Positions 1-10,103 of a stretch of 64,000 nt of DNA are shown here, piece after piece (position 1 is the stretch's first letter; each line of letters begins with the position of its first letter). The stretch lies in assembly GCF_021227995.1 (NCBI RefSeq), contig NZ_CP089301.1, positions 2,666,001 to 2,730,000 of the forward strand. Direction: 5' to 3'. Both the position numbers and the translations under genes were made by a program. The DNA comes from Novosphingobium kaempferiae (lineage in GTDB: Bacteria; Pseudomonadota; Alphaproteobacteria; Sphingomonadales; Sphingomonadaceae). Under the pieces are notes generated by a model that had not been told where the DNA came from, searched no databases, and saw only the letters and a program-made list of their open reading frames with translations.

Positions 1-127
1 AGGCCTGGCGCGACGCTGCTTCACCCCCATCCAAGCTTCGCTAGCCGCTGACGCGGCAAGCTGCGCTATCCTTCCCCCATCAAGGGGGAAGGCGGCATCG
101 ACTTCGGAATACCCCTTCGACATCGCC
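1..127. repeat. Left-edge non-coding stretch with a 9-bp-arm inverted repeat
   Basis: No convincing gene lies here. At 70-92 there is an inverted repeat with 9-bp arms (CCTTCCCCC and its complement) and a 5-nt loop, followed at 128 by the stop codon of the minus-strand gene. It could end that transcript, but it has no T-run on the minus strand, so a dispersed palindromic element is equally likely. Confidence 0.45.
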
Positions 128-3100
128 CTACATTAGCCGCGACGGCCGCCTGAGGTCGAGAGTGTAGGGAAATTCGCTCGGCAGTTCCTCTGCGGGCACC
201 GGAAGCGGCCCCGGCGAGTGGCCGTGATCCTGGAAACGCGCCTTGCGCCGCGCCTCGGCCTCGTAGTCGTTGACCGGCACGGTGTCGTAGTTGCGCCCGC
301 CCGGATGCGCGACCTGATAGACGCAGCCGCCCAGCGAGCGGCCGTTCCACAAGTCGTAGATGTCGAAGGTCAGCGGCGCATGCGGCGGCAGCATCGGGTG
401 GAGGCTCTCGGCGGGCCACCACGCCTTGTAGCGCACGCCGCCGACGCCCTCGCCATGGCCCACCTTGGTCAGCGGCACCCGGCGACCGTTGCAGGTGATG
501 ACGTGGCGCCCCTCGACCAGCCCGGTCGCCTTGACTTGCAGACGCTCGGTGGAGCTGTCCACGTAGCGCACGGTGCCGCCGATCGCACCGGTCTCGCCCA
601 GCACGTTCCACGGTTCGAGAGCGTGGCTGATCTCCAGCGACACGCCGCCGCCCTCGACCTCGCCGTGGACCGGGAAGCGGAACATGCGCTGCGCCTCGAA
701 CCACGAAGGGTCGAAGTCGTAGCCCGCGCGCCTGAGGTCGCCCAGCACATCGAGGAAGTCGGCCCACACGAAATGGCCGAGCATGAAGCGGTCGTGCAGC
801 TGCGTGCCCCAGCGGACCAGCGGGCCTTCCACCGGCTCGCGCCAGAACCACGCGGTCAGCGCGCGCAGGAGCAGTTGCTGGGCACAGGACATGCGGCCTT
901 CGGGCGGCATCTCGAAACCGCGGAACTCGACGAGGCCGAGGCGGCCGGTCGGGCCGTCCGGACTGAACATCTTGTCGATGCAGATCTCGGTGCGGTGGGT
1001 ATTGCCGGTCACGTCCACCAGCAGGTTGCGGAACAGGCGGTCCACCACCCACGGCGCGGGCTGCTGCATGTGCGGGCCGGGCACCTGCGCCAGCGCGATC
1101 TCCAGTTCGTAGAGCGCGTCGTGCCGCGCCTCGTCGATGCGCGGGGCCTGGCTCGTCGGTCCGATGAACAGGCCGGAGAACAGGTAGCTGAGCGAGGGAT
1201 GCCGCTGCCAGTAGGTGACGAAGCTCTTGAGCATGTCCGGGCGGCGGATGAACGGGCTGTCGAGCAGCGTCGGCCCGCCCAGCACGATATGGTTGCCGCC
1301 ACCGGTGCCGATGGAGCGCCCGTCGACCATGAACTTGTCGGCGGTCAGCCCGATCTCGCGCGCGCAGTCGTAGAGCGTCTCGGTGATCTCCACCGTCTCG
1401 CGCCAGCTGGTGGAGGGGTGGATGTTCACCTCGATCACGCCGGGATCGGGCGTGACCTTGAGCACGGTGAGGCGCGGGTCCGGCGGCGGAGGATAGCCCT
1501 CGATCCGCACCGGCAGCTTCAGTTCCTCGGCCACCACCTCGATCGCGGCGACGAGTTCGAGGTAGTCCTCCAGCCGCTCGGTCGGCGGGATGAACACGGC
1601 GAGGTAATCCCCGCGCGGCTCCACCGTCACGGCGGTGCGCACCGCGCCCTCGATGATGTCCTGCTCGACCACCGGCCCGGCGACGCTGCGCGGCTCGGGC
1701 ACCGTCTCGAAGCGCTGGCCCGCCAGCGTCTCGCGCGTCTGCGAACCGCGCTCGATCACCTGACGGCGGAAGTCGGCCAGCGGCTCGCGCGGCTCGGCGG
1801 TGTCGCGCGGGTGGATATAGGGGAAGTCCGATGGCCCGACGTAAGGCAGCGAGCCCAGCGGCAGGCGATAGCCCAGCGCGGAATCGCCCGGCACCGCCGT
1901 CAGCACGCCCTTGCGCACGCGCCAGTACTCGCTCTTCCAGCGCGGCGCGGAGGCATCGCGCGCATTCCAGCGCTGCACCGGCAGCACGAAGCCGACCGGG
2001 CTGTCGACGCCGCGCCGGTAGGTGCGACGGAAGCGGCGCGCCAGTTCCTCGTCCTCGATGGACGGGTCCATCGGCGTGGTGTTCACCGGCAGCTCGTCCT
2101 CGCGCAGCATCCAGACGCCGCGATCCTCGTAGACCGGCTGCACGAAGTCGCTCTCCAGCCCCAGCCCCTCGGCCGTGGCGGCAAGGAGGTTGGCGGCGGA
2201 CAGGACATCAATGCTGGGCACCGGATCGGGATCGCCGCCCTTCTCCAGCGGCTTCTCGCCTGCGACCAGGCTGTCGTCGCGCCAGATCGGCTGGCCGTCC
2301 TTGCGCCAGTAGATCGAATAGCCCCAGCGCGGCAGCGTCTCCCCCGGATACCACTTGCCCTGCCCGTGATGGAGCAGCGATCCCGGCGCGAACTTCTGGC
2401 GCAGCAGGCGGATCAGCCGGTCGGCGTAGGCCGCCTTGGTGGGGCCGACGGCGGCGCTGTTCCACTCGGCCGCCTCGAAATCGGTGGCGGCGATGAAGGT
2501 CGGCTCGCCGCCCATCGTCAGGTTGACGTTCCAGGCGTTGAGGTCGGCGTCCACCTTGTCGCCGAGTTTCAGCAGGTTTTCCCAGCGCTCGTCGGTGAAG
2601 GGCTTGGTGATGCGCACCGCTTCGGCGATGCGGCTGACGTTCATCTTGAAGTCGAAATCGACCTCGGCGGGCTCGGCCATGCCCTCGATCGGGGTGGCGG
2701 AGCGGTAATGCGGCGCGGCGCACAGGGGAATGTGCCCCTCGCCCGCGAACATGCCCGATGTCGCGTCGAGCGCGATCCAGCCCGCGCCCGGCACGTAAGC
2801 CTCGGCCCATGCGTGAAGATCGGTCACGTCCTCCAGCACGCCGACAGGGCCTTCCTTGGGCAGCACGTCGGCCACCAGCTGGATCGAGTACCCCGACACG
2901 AAGCGCGCCGCGAAGCCCAGCCGCCGCAGCAGCTGCACCAGCAGCCACGCCGAATCGCGGCACGATCCGATGCCGACCTTCAGCGTCTCCTCAGGCGTCA
3001 TCACGCCCTGCTCCATGCGGATCACGTAGTCGATGCGCTGTTGCAGGCGGCTGTTGATGTCGACGAGGAAATCGACCGTGCGCCCTTCGTAGTCTGCATG

Positions 3101-3496
3101 TTCGGCGACCAGCGCCTCGAACAGCGGGCCCTGCTCCTCGACCTCGAAATAGGCGGAAAGGTCCGCCTTCATCGCGGGCGAATAGGCGAAGGGATATTCC
3201 TCCGCATCCGGCTCCACGAAGAAGTCGAACGGGTTGATGACCGCCATTTCCGCCAGCAGGTCCACCTCTATCGAGAAGTGGTCGACCGGGTCGGGGAACA
3301 CCACGCGCGCCAGCCAGTTGCCGTGCGGGTCCTGCTGCCAGTTCAGGAAATGCTCGGGCGGGCTGATCTTCAGCGAATAGTTCGGAACCTCGGTCCTGCT
3401 GTGCGGCGCCGGGCGGAGCCGGATCACCTGCGGGCCGAGACGGATGCGCCGCGAATAGCGGTAGCGGGTGAGATGGTGCAGGGCTGCCTTGATCAT
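128..3496 (-). CDS. Transglutaminase-like / DUF2126 protein
   Basis: About 1122 residues. The N-terminus (about 1-90, starting [15 protein letters not shown]) matches the bacterial transglutaminase N-terminal domain. A transglutaminase-like core follows at about 170-290, with a Cys in [10 protein letters not shown], a His in DLHAWAEAY and an Asp in ALDATSG as the likely catalytic triad. The rest (about 340 onward, starting near [12 protein letters not shown]) is the long DUF2126 region. The family is often found with alpha-E and circularly permuted ATP-grasp proteins in peptide or amide chemistry, but those partners are not in this window. The start at 3496 was chosen because the transglutaminase domain begins there; codons further upstream run into the palindromic repeat at 3592. 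Substrate unknown. Confidence 0.85.
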   Translation of the reverse strand: MIKAALHHLTRYRYSRRIRLGPQVIRLRPAPHSRTEVPNYSLKISPPEHFLNWQQDPHGNWLARVVFPDPVDHFSIEVDLLAEMAVINPFDFFVEPDAEEYPFAYSPAMKADLSAYFEVEEQGPLFEALVAEHADYEGRTVDFLVDINSRLQQRIDYVIRMEQGVMTPEETLKVGIGSCRDSAWLLVQLLRRLGFAARFVSGYSIQLVADVLPKEGPVGVLEDVTDLHAWAEAYVPGAGWIALDATSGMFAGEGHIPLCAAPHYRSATPIEGMAEPAEVDFDFKMNVSRIAEAVRITKPFTDERWENLLKLGDKVDADLNAWNVNLTMGGEPTFIAATDFEAAEWNSAAVGPTKAAYADRLIRLLRQKFAPGSLLHHGQGKWYPGETLPRWGYSIYWRKDGQPIWRDDSLVAGEKPLEKGGDPDPVPSIDVLSAANLLAATAEGLGLESDFVQPVYEDRGVWMLREDELPVNTTPMDPSIEDEELARRFRRTYRRGVDSPVGFVLPVQRWNARDASAPRWKSEYWRVRKGVLTAVPGDSALGYRLPLGSLPYVGPSDFPYIHPRDTAEPREPLADFRRQVIERGSQTRETLAGQRFETVPEPRSVAGPVVEQDIIEGAVRTAVTVEPRGDYLAVFIPPTERLEDYLELVAAIEVVAEELKLPVRIEGYPPPPDPRLTVLKVTPDPGVIEVNIHPSTSWRETVEITETLYDCAREIGLTADKFMVDGRSIGTGGGNHIVLGGPTLLDSPFIRRPDMLKSFVTYWQRHPSLSYLFSGLFIGPTSQAPRIDEARHDALYELEIALAQVPGPHMQQPAPWVVDRLFRNLLVDVTGNTHRTEICIDKMFSPDGPTGRLGLVEFRGFEMPPEGRMSCAQQLLLRALTAWFWREPVEGPLVRWGTQLHDRFMLGHFVWADFLDVLGDLRRAGYDFDPSWFEAQRMFRFPVHGEVEGGGVSLEISHALEPWNVLGETGAIGGTVRYVDSSTERLQVKATGLVEGRHVITCNGRRVPLTKVGHGEGVGGVRYKAWWPAESLHPMLPPHAPLTFDIYDLWNGRSLGGCVYQVAHPGGRNYDTVPVNDYEAEARRKARFQDHGHSPGPLPVPAEELPSEFPYTLDLRRPSRLM

Positions 3497-3591
3497 CGTC
3501 GGGGAATGTGCGCGAAACCTTGCTGCACTGCAACGATGTTCAATGGTGATCTTATCGGAGGTCGCGTCCTGTCGAATCCCCATCCCCACTT

Positions 3592-3678
3592 CGTCATTGC
3601 GAGCGCAGCGAAGCAATCCAGCGGCCCAGACCGGCATAGGGGCTGACCATGGATTGCTTCGCTGCGCTCGCAATGACG
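3592..3678. repeat. Palindromic repeat, 87-bp form (copy 1)
   Basis: Inverted repeat whose arms begin CGTCATTGCGAGCGCAGCG and end in CAATCCA. The arms are about 28 nt with a longer centre than most copies, making 87 bp rather than 75. It lies between the divergent DUF2126 and ppk1 genes. The asymmetric centre puts this copy in the reverse orientation relative to those at 7806 and 50346. Confidence 0.9.
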
Positions 3679-3762
3679 AAGCATGGCCGAATTGGCGTAC
3701 ACCCTTCCCCCGACTGCCGCACTTGTGTCATCCTGCCGTGCGAAGACGATCGAGTGAATACC

Positions 3763-5940
3763 ATGGACATGCTGAGCACCACCGAGCCCGCCGAAACCGG
3801 CACTGCCGAGGCCCCCGAGGATCTCGCCACCCTGCCCTCGCGCTACTTCAACCGCGAACTGAGCTGGCTGGCCTTCAACGAGCGCGTGCTGGCGGAAGCC
3901 TGCAACCCGAACTATCCGCTGCTGGAGCGGCTGCGCTTCCTGTCGATCTCGGGCAACAACATCGACGAGTTCCTGATGGTGCGCGTCGCCGGTTTCCACG
4001 CGCAGGTGCGCCGCCAGATCGAGGAAATCTCGATGGACGGCCTCACCCCGTCGCAGGCCATCGCGCTGACTCACGACAAGGTACTGGAACTGGAGCAGAT
4101 CCAGCAGGACACCTGGTCCACCCTCAAGACCCAGCTGGCCGAAGCCGGCATCGTCGTGGTCGGAGAGGACGACAAGCTCGACCGCGAGCGTGAGAAGTGG
4201 CTGCGCGAATACTTCATCGAGCATGTCATGCCGGTCATCACCCCGCAGGCGATCGACCCCGCGCACCCGTTCCCCTTCGTCGCCAACCAGGGCATCGGCG
4301 TGCTGTTCTCCCTGACGCGCGAGGCCGACGAGGCCCCGGTGATGGAGATGGTGCTGATCCCCGCCCCGCTCCCGCGCTTCGTGCGCATCCCCGGAGAGGA
4401 AGCGGCGTGGATTTCGATGGAGGACATCATCTGCCGCAACACGGCGGAGCTGTTCCCCGGCTTCCGCTTCAACGGCCACGGCGTGTTCCGCATCCTGCGC
4501 GACAGCGACATCGAGATCGAGGAAGACGCCGAGGATCTCGTCCGCTACTTCCGCACCGCGATCCAGCGCCGCCGCCGCGGCCTCGTCATCGTGCTGCAGT
4601 TGCAGGGCAAGTTCGACCCGGCGGCCGAGGAACTGCTGCGCACGCAGCTGGGGCTCGACAAGGCCCTCATCATGAAGACCGAGGGCATCATCGGCTTCTC
4701 AGGCCTCTCCGCCATCTGCGACGAGGACCGGCCCGAGCTGAAGTTCGAGCCCTACAGCCCCCGCTATCCCGAGCGCATCCTCGAACACGACGGCGACATC
4801 TTCGCGGCGATCCGCGAGAAGGACATCGTCGTACAGCATCCGTATGAGAGCTTCGAGGTCGTCATCGACTTCCTCCGGCAGGCCGCGCGCGACCCGGACG
4901 TGGTGGCGATCAAGCAGACGCTCTACCGCGCCGGCAAGCAGTCCGCGATCATCTCGGCGCTGATTCAGGCCGCCGAACAGGGCAAGTCCGTGACCGCCGT
5001 GGTCGAACTGAAGGCCCGCTTCGACGAGGAGCAGAACCTCCTCTGGGCCAGCCAGCTCGAACGCGCGGGCGTCCAGGTGATCTACGGCTTCGTCGACTGG
5101 AAAACCCACGCCAAGGTCTCCGCCGTGGTCCGGCGTGAGGGCGGCTCGTACCGCACCTACTGCCACTTCGGCACCGGCAACTACCACCCGATCACCGCGC
5201 GCGTGTACACCGACCTGTCCTACTTCACCGCCGACCCGGCAGCAGGGCGCGACGTGGTGCGCCTGTTCAACTTCATCACCGGCTACGTCGAGCCCAAGAG
5301 CCTTGAGATGCTCTCGGTCTCGCCGATCTCGCTGCGCCCGACCCTCAACGAGTGCATCGACGCCGAGATCGCCAACGCGGAAGCGGGCAGGCCCGCCGCG
5401 ATCTGGGCCAAGCTCAATTCGCTGACCGACCCGCTGCTGATCGACCGGCTCTATGCCGCCAGCCGTGCGGGCGTGGACATCGACCTCGTCGTGCGCGGCA
5501 TCTGCTGCCTGCGTCCCGGCGTTCCCGGCCTGTCGGAGAACATCGCGGTGAAATCCGTGATCGGCCGCTTCCTCGAACACGCGCGCATCTGGGCCTTCGC
5601 CAACGGCGCATACCTCCCCAACCGCCGCGCCAAGGTGTTCATCACCTCCGCCGACGGCATGAGCCGCAACCTCGACCGCCGCGTCGAGGTACTGCTGCCG
5701 ATCCGCAACAAGACCGTCCACGATCAGGTGCTCGATCAGGTCATGCTGGCGAACCTGCTCGACAGCGAACAGTCCTGGGATCTCGCCCCCGACGGCACCT
5801 ACGACCGCGTGGGCGAAGTGGAGAACCCCTTCAACCTGCACCGCTACTTCATGACCAACCCGTCGCTCTCGGGCCGCGGCGCGGCGCTGGATAGCGGCCG
5901 CAAGGTGCCCAAGCTCTCGCTGAGGCGCGGTAACATCTGA
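3763..5940 (+). CDS. ppk1: Polyphosphate kinase 1
   Basis: About 725 residues, the usual PPK1 length. It reversibly makes long-chain polyphosphate from ATP. The N-terminal domain starts at YFNRELSWLAFNERVL and contains ISGNNIDEFLMVR, both typical of PPK1. The phosphorylated histidine is probably His449 in WKTHAKVSAV, and the second conserved His lies in YCHFGTGNYHP. The ATG at 3763 is used; an in-frame GTG at 3754 is possible. The exopolyphosphatase gene follows on the same strand, and the Pho regulon is further along the window, so this fits phosphate storage. No clear Pho box was seen upstream. Confidence 0.97.
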   Translation: MDMLSTTEPAETGTAEAPEDLATLPSRYFNRELSWLAFNERVLAEACNPNYPLLERLRFLSISGNNIDEFLMVRVAGFHAQVRRQIEEISMDGLTPSQAIALTHDKVLELEQIQQDTWSTLKTQLAEAGIVVVGEDDKLDREREKWLREYFIEHVMPVITPQAIDPAHPFPFVANQGIGVLFSLTREADEAPVMEMVLIPAPLPRFVRIPGEEAAWISMEDIICRNTAELFPGFRFNGHGVFRILRDSDIEIEEDAEDLVRYFRTAIQRRRRGLVIVLQLQGKFDPAAEELLRTQLGLDKALIMKTEGIIGFSGLSAICDEDRPELKFEPYSPRYPERILEHDGDIFAAIREKDIVVQHPYESFEVVIDFLRQAARDPDVVAIKQTLYRAGKQSAIISALIQAAEQGKSVTAVVELKARFDEEQNLLWASQLERAGVQVIYGFVDWKTHAKVSAVVRREGGSYRTYCHFGTGNYHPITARVYTDLSYFTADPAAGRDVVRLFNFITGYVEPKSLEMLSVSPISLRPTLNECIDAEIANAEAGRPAAIWAKLNSLTDPLLIDRLYAASRAGVDIDLVVRGICCLRPGVPGLSENIAVKSVIGRFLEHARIWAFANGAYLPNRRAKVFITSADGMSRNLDRRVEVLLPIRNKTVHDQVLDQVMLANLLDSEQSWDLAPDGTYDRVGEVENPFNLHRYFMTNPSLSGRGAALDSGRKVPKLSLRRGNI

Positions 5941-5947
5941 CGCCTCT

Positions 5948-6022
5948 CGTCATTGCGAGCGTAGCAAAGCAATCCAGCGTAGCTCTATGCCGCTGGATTG
6001 CTTTGCTACGCTCGCAATGACG
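5948..6022. repeat. Palindromic repeat, 75 bp (copy 2)
   Basis: Starts 8 nt after the ppk1 stop. The 29-nt arms read CGTCATTGCGAGCGTAGCAA onward and fold back through an asymmetric centre. A strong stem-loop here could stabilise or end the ppk1 message before ppx. Confidence 0.92.
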
Positions 6023-6170
6023 ACGCAGGGCAACGTCACCCCCGCCCACGCCAGCGCGACCATCCGTTTATTTGCAGCGGACAGAGCGACCCGCCGCACT
6101 TCACCTTGCGCCTGCGCCGCTCTAAAGAGCGCCTCGCAACCTCACCCCCCTGTGGTAAGTATTGACCAGA

Positions 6171-7679
6171 ATGATCGGCATCAGCCAGTCCAGCGCCCGG
6201 CGCGCCATCATCGACATCGGGTCGAACACGGTACGCCTCGTCGTCTACAACGGGCCGCCGCGCGCGCCCGTCGTGGTGCTTAACGAGAAGGTAAACGCAA
6301 GGCTCGGCAAGGACTTGGGCCGCACCGGCGCCATCGGCGAAAAGTCGATGCGCACCGCGCTCGCCGCGCTTTCCCGATTCGCGACGCTGCTACGCCTGCT
6401 CGGCGTGGACGACATCGAATGCGTCGCCACCGCCGCCGCACGCGATGCCTCCAACGGTCCCGAATTTCTCGAAGCCGTGCGCGGATTCGGCCTCGCCCCG
6501 CGCCTGCTTTCGGGCGAGGAGGAGGCCCGCGCCAGCGCCACCGGCGTCATCGCCGCCTTCCCCGGCGCGCGCGGCATCGCGGCGGACCTCGGCGGCGGCA
6601 GCCTCGAACTGGTAGAGATCGACGCTTCGGCTCCGGGCGGCATTGCACCCGGCGGCATCACCCTGCCCTTCGGCACCCTGCGCCTCCCGGACCTGCGCGC
6701 GCTCGGCCAGCAGAAGTTCGCCGCCGCCGTGCGTGACGGCCTTGCCGCGCGCGGCTGGGGCGTGGGTGAGCATCACGGCGGGCGTGGCATGCCCCTCTAC
6801 ATCGTCGGCGGATCGTGGCGCGCGCTGGCGCTGGAGGCCATGCGCGTGCTCGACTGGCCGGTGGACGATCCCCACGGCTTCGAACTCGCCCCGTCCGAGG
6901 CGATGCACCTCGCCCGCCAGTTCGCCAAGGCCAAGCTGGAGAACCCGGACCCGCGCATCTCCGCCTCCCGCCTCGCCACCCTGCCCGACGCGGCGGCGCT
7001 GATGGCGCAGCTGGTCGGCCAGCTGCACCCCTCGCGCCTGATCTTCTCGTCATGGGGCCTGCGCGAAGGGCTGCTGCACATGCAACTGCCGGAGAGCATC
7101 CGGAACGAGAGCCCGATGCTGGCGAGCGTCACCGACTTCGCCCAGAGCGCCCGCGTCAGCGCCGAGGACGCGGTGCGCGTGGCTAACTGGACCGCCCCCG
7201 CCTGCACGCAGGCGCAGGCCGACGCCGACTTGCGCAAGGCCGCCAGCCTGCTCGCCCTCGCCGCGATGCGCACCGAGCCCAACATGCGCACCGAAGAAGC
7301 GCTGACATGGGCGCTGCGCAAGCGCTGGATCGGCCTCGACATGCGCGGGCGCGGCATGATGGCGATGACCGTCTTCGCCAACTCCGGCAACACCGCGATC
7401 CCGGCGGAATTCACCAAGCTCGCCAGCAAGCCCGACCTCGACCGCGCCATCGGCTGGGGCCTCGCCGTGCGCCTCTGCCGCCGCCTGACCGGCGGCGTCG
7501 CGGGCGGCATGGCGGCCACCTCGCTGGCGGTGGAAGGCGACACGCTGGTCCTCACCATCGAGGACGCCGCGCGCCCGCTTTATGGCGCGAGCAACGGCAA
7601 GGACGTGAAGGCGCTGGCCGACTGGCTGGGGCTGGCCTGTCGCGTGCAGGATGCGAGTGGAACCGCAATCGAGGCCTGA
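6171..7679 (+). CDS. ppx: Ppx/GppA exopolyphosphatase
   Basis: About 502 residues. It removes terminal phosphate from polyphosphate and possibly from pppGpp. The actin-like ATPase fold is clear: AIIDIGSNTVRLVVY near the N-terminus, GEEEARAS at about 115, and ADLGGGSLELVEI at about 142, the phosphate-binding loops of the family. The C-terminal part (about 320-500) is the helical extension of the longer Ppx forms. ATG 6171 is preferred; an in-frame TTG lies 9 nt upstream. It follows ppk1 after a gap holding one palindromic repeat, the usual synthesis/degradation pairing. Confidence 0.93.
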   Translation: MIGISQSSARRAIIDIGSNTVRLVVYNGPPRAPVVVLNEKVNARLGKDLGRTGAIGEKSMRTALAALSRFATLLRLLGVDDIECVATAAARDASNGPEFLEAVRGFGLAPRLLSGEEEARASATGVIAAFPGARGIAADLGGGSLELVEIDASAPGGIAPGGITLPFGTLRLPDLRALGQQKFAAAVRDGLAARGWGVGEHHGGRGMPLYIVGGSWRALALEAMRVLDWPVDDPHGFELAPSEAMHLARQFAKAKLENPDPRISASRLATLPDAAALMAQLVGQLHPSRLIFSSWGLREGLLHMQLPESIRNESPMLASVTDFAQSARVSAEDAVRVANWTAPACTQAQADADLRKAASLLALAAMRTEPNMRTEEALTWALRKRWIGLDMRGRGMMAMTVFANSGNTAIPAEFTKLASKPDLDRAIGWGLAVRLCRRLTGGVAGGMAATSLAVEGDTLVLTIEDAARPLYGASNGKDVKALADWLGLACRVQDASGTAIEA

Positions 7680-7743
7680 GAATACCGCGTCGTCCCGGAC
7701 CTGCTCCGGGACCGCTGGCCGTGAACGGCCCACCTGCCAGAGA

Positions 7744-7945
7744 TGCGCCTCGCCGAGGGGGCTTCGACAAGCTCAGCCTGAGCGGGTTTAGAGAGCCAAA
7801 CGATTCGTCATTGCGAGCGTAGCGAAGCAATCCACCGTCGGCCCGTGCCGCTGGATTGCTTCGCTACGCTCGCAATGACGAAGTATAAGAAACCAAGGCG
7901 TTTCCGTTCAGGCTGCGCCCGTCGAAGCCCCCTCGGCAGCGCGCA
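7744..7945. repeat. Nested inverted repeat, outer 42-nt arms
   Basis: Arms at 7744-7785 and 7904-7945 are imperfect reverse complements; the shared core is CCGAGGGGGCTTCGAC followed by a GC-rich tail. They enclose the 75-bp palindrome at 7806-7880, giving a palindrome within a palindrome between the convergent ppx and virB11 genes. A further small inverted repeat (CCCGGACCTGCTCCGGG) lies just to the left, near 7695. Confidence 0.8.
7806..7880. repeat. Palindromic repeat, 75 bp (copy 3)
   Basis: Arms CGTCATTGCGAGCGTAGCGA onward, in the forward orientation judged by the CGTCGG centre. It sits between the convergent ppx and virB11 genes and may end both transcripts. Confidence 0.92.
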
Positions 7946-7957
7946 CCCTGCGCCGCC

Positions 7958-8998
7958 TCAAACCAGCGTCGCGCTCTCCGCGATCGCCGAGATCCCGCGC
8001 TTGCCGCCGCTGCGGTCTAGCTGGACCACGATGTCGATCACCGAGGCCGCATATTCCAGCGTCTCGGCGCGGGTCAGGCCGATGCCGGTCTGCATCGACA
8101 TCAGCGCGATCTGCTCCAGCGCGCCGCGCGGCGTATTGGCGTGGACGGTCGAGAACGAGCCGGGGTGACCGGTGTTGATGGCGCGCAGGAAGCTGACCGT
8201 CTCGGTGCCGCGCAGCTCGCCCAGCACGATGCGGTCGGGGCGCAGGCGCAACGCCGCCTGAAGCAGGTCGTTGGCCGAAACCTTGGCCTCGCCCAGTTCG
8301 CCCTTCACCGCGATGAGGCCCACGCCATTGGCGCCCGGCAGGCGCAGTTCGGCGGTGTCCTCCACCAGCACGACGCGCTCATGCTCGGAGATTTCCGAAA
8401 GCATGGCGTTGAGGAAGGTGGTCTTGCCGGTCGAGGTGCCGCCCGAGATCAGGATCGTGCGGCGGCGGCGGATGGCGTCGCGCAGGAAGGCGATGGGCTC
8501 GGCCATCGGATCGGGCGTCGGCTCCTCGACGGGCGCGGCAATGGGGCCGCGGTCGTAGGCGTCGAGCGGCAGTTCCAGCAAGCGGTGCCGCCGGATCGCC
8601 AATGCCCAGTTCGCGCGTGTCGCAGGCGGGCCGACCAATTGGATACGCGCGCCGGAATGGCCGCCGTAGGCAGGCAGCGTGGCCGAAAGCAGCGGATGCT
8701 CGCGGTTGATGCCCTGATGGCTGATCCGCGCGACCTGCTCGGCAAGGCGCTGGAGCAGACGGTTGTCCATCTGCGGCAGGTCGATGCGCTGCATGCCCGC
8801 AAGCGCCGCGTCCTCCACCCAGATCTCGCCGGGACGGTTGACGAGGATTTCGGTCACCGTCTCCTTGTCCAGCCACGGGCGCAGCGGCGCGAGATAGGCG
8901 TCAAGGTAGACGCTGCGGGCTTCCGCCACCGGCATGTCAGCCACGGGGATGCCAGCCACGACGGGCGCGTGCGGCTGAAGGGACAGGATATCGGCCAT
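7958..8998 (-). CDS. virB11: VirB11-type secretion ATPase
   Basis: 346 residues. This is the hexameric traffic ATPase on the cytoplasmic face of type IV secretion systems. The N-terminal domain includes TEILVNRPGEIWVE (about 48-62). The Walker A motif GGTSTGKTT is at about 184-192, the Asp box around VVLVEDTAELRLP, the Walker B region at DRIVLGELRG and the His box at GHPGSFSTVHAN. Last gene of the virB run, 6 nt after virB10. Tad-type CpaF is a relative, but the flanking virB genes decide the assignment. Confidence 0.95.
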   Translation of the reverse strand: MADILSLQPHAPVVAGIPVADMPVAEARSVYLDAYLAPLRPWLDKETVTEILVNRPGEIWVEDAALAGMQRIDLPQMDNRLLQRLAEQVARISHQGINREHPLLSATLPAYGGHSGARIQLVGPPATRANWALAIRRHRLLELPLDAYDRGPIAAPVEEPTPDPMAEPIAFLRDAIRRRRTILISGGTSTGKTTFLNAMLSEISEHERVVLVEDTAELRLPGANGVGLIAVKGELGEAKVSANDLLQAALRLRPDRIVLGELRGTETVSFLRAINTGHPGSFSTVHANTPRGALEQIALMSMQTGIGLTRAETLEYAASVIDIVVQLDRSGGKRGISAIAESATLV

Positions 8999-9004
8999 GA
9001 TCCG

Positions 9005-10099
9005 TCACTGAACCGAGCTGAAGTCCAGATCCTTGGCGGTGAACACGCGGATCGGTTCGCCCTGGCGCACGCGGATCGTCGGACCGATCTGCGAGCCGCT
9101 CTGCACCGCGGCCGACGCCGCCGAGTTGCCGCCGCCGACGATCACGCTCGCCCCGCCGGTGCCGATGGTCGACAGGCCACCGACGACCGAGAGCAGCATG
9201 GCCGAGCCGAAACGCTCGAAGAAGTGGCTGTTGACCTTGCCCGGCAGGCCGGTCTCGCCGCCGAAGGCGATGGCGGGCGAGCCGAGGTTGACCGAGACGC
9301 CATCCGGACGGATCACGCGGCTCCAGATCACATAGGCGCGCTTCTGGCCTGCGGTCAGCCCGCTCTTGTACTGGCCGATCAGGCGCGACGAACGCGGGAT
9401 CAGCACGCGCTTGCCGTCGAAGCTGCGCACGTCGGTGGAGACGATGGCGCGGACGTAGCCGGGCACGTCGGTGTCGATCGCGGTTTCCAGCACGGCGGGG
9501 ATCAGGGTGCCCTGCGTGACGGTGGTGGCAGGATCGAACGAGCGCGCCGCCGATGCGGTGGAGCCGGTGCCGCCGACGCGGGCGGCGAAATCGTCGTTGG
9601 CGTTGCCGCCGCTCTTGGCGGCCTCTCCGGCGACACCCGCCACGGGCACGGCGGCACCGGTGCTGGCGTCGAACACGACGGTCGGGCTGGCGGCACGGTT
9701 GGCCTGCGGCAGCGCGCCAGGCACCGCGTTCGGGTCGGCGGCGAGCACCGGCGCAGGCGCGGGGGCCGGGAGCGGCGCGGGCATCGCAGCGGGAGGGGTC
9801 ACAGGCGCGGGCACAGCGGCGACGGGCGCAGTAATGGCAGGCTGCGGCGCCGGGGTGGCGGGCATCCCGGCAGCAGGACCGTTGCGCGCCGAATCCATCG
9901 ACCACAGCGTCAGCCCGCCGAGCGCCGCCACGATCAGCACGCCTGCGGCAAGGCCGAGACCATCCGCCTTCTTGCGCTGAGAGACCTGCGGCAGAACGCT
10001 GCGGGTGGCGAGGTCGATGACCTGCGCACCCTCACCGTCACGCGGATCGTTGGCCGCGTCGGGAGCGAAGCGTTCGCGCATGGAGGAGTTCGGCGCCAT
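9005..10099 (-). CDS. virB10: VirB10/TrbI core-complex protein
   Basis: 364 residues. VirB10 spans inner membrane, periplasm and outer-membrane pore. A short cytoplasmic N-terminus is followed by one membrane helix (about 47-66, LGLAAGVLIVAALGGLTLW), then a Pro/Ala-rich periplasmic spacer (about 78-130), then the conserved TrbI barrel domain (about 185-364) with GTLIPAVLETAID and VLIPRSSRLIGQYKSG. The ATG at 10099 is used because upstream codons are Arg/Pro-rich non-family sequence. It starts 4 nt after virB9 ends. Confidence 0.95.
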   Translation of the reverse strand: MAPNSSMRERFAPDAANDPRDGEGAQVIDLATRSVLPQVSQRKKADGLGLAAGVLIVAALGGLTLWSMDSARNGPAAGMPATPAPQPAITAPVAAVPAPVTPPAAMPAPLPAPAPAPVLAADPNAVPGALPQANRAASPTVVFDASTGAAVPVAGVAGEAAKSGGNANDDFAARVGGTGSTASAARSFDPATTVTQGTLIPAVLETAIDTDVPGYVRAIVSTDVRSFDGKRVLIPRSSRLIGQYKSGLTAGQKRAYVIWSRVIRPDGVSVNLGSPAIAFGGETGLPGKVNSHFFERFGSAMLLSVVGGLSTIGTGGASVIVGGGNSAASAAVQSGSQIGPTIRVRQGEPIRVFTAKDLDFSSVQ

Positions 10100-10103
10100 G
10101 GAT

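Noticed and set aside
218..3646. Very long open frame antisense to the DUF2126 gene
   Set aside because: Arg/Ala/His-rich translation with no domain; a mirror of a GC-rich gene.
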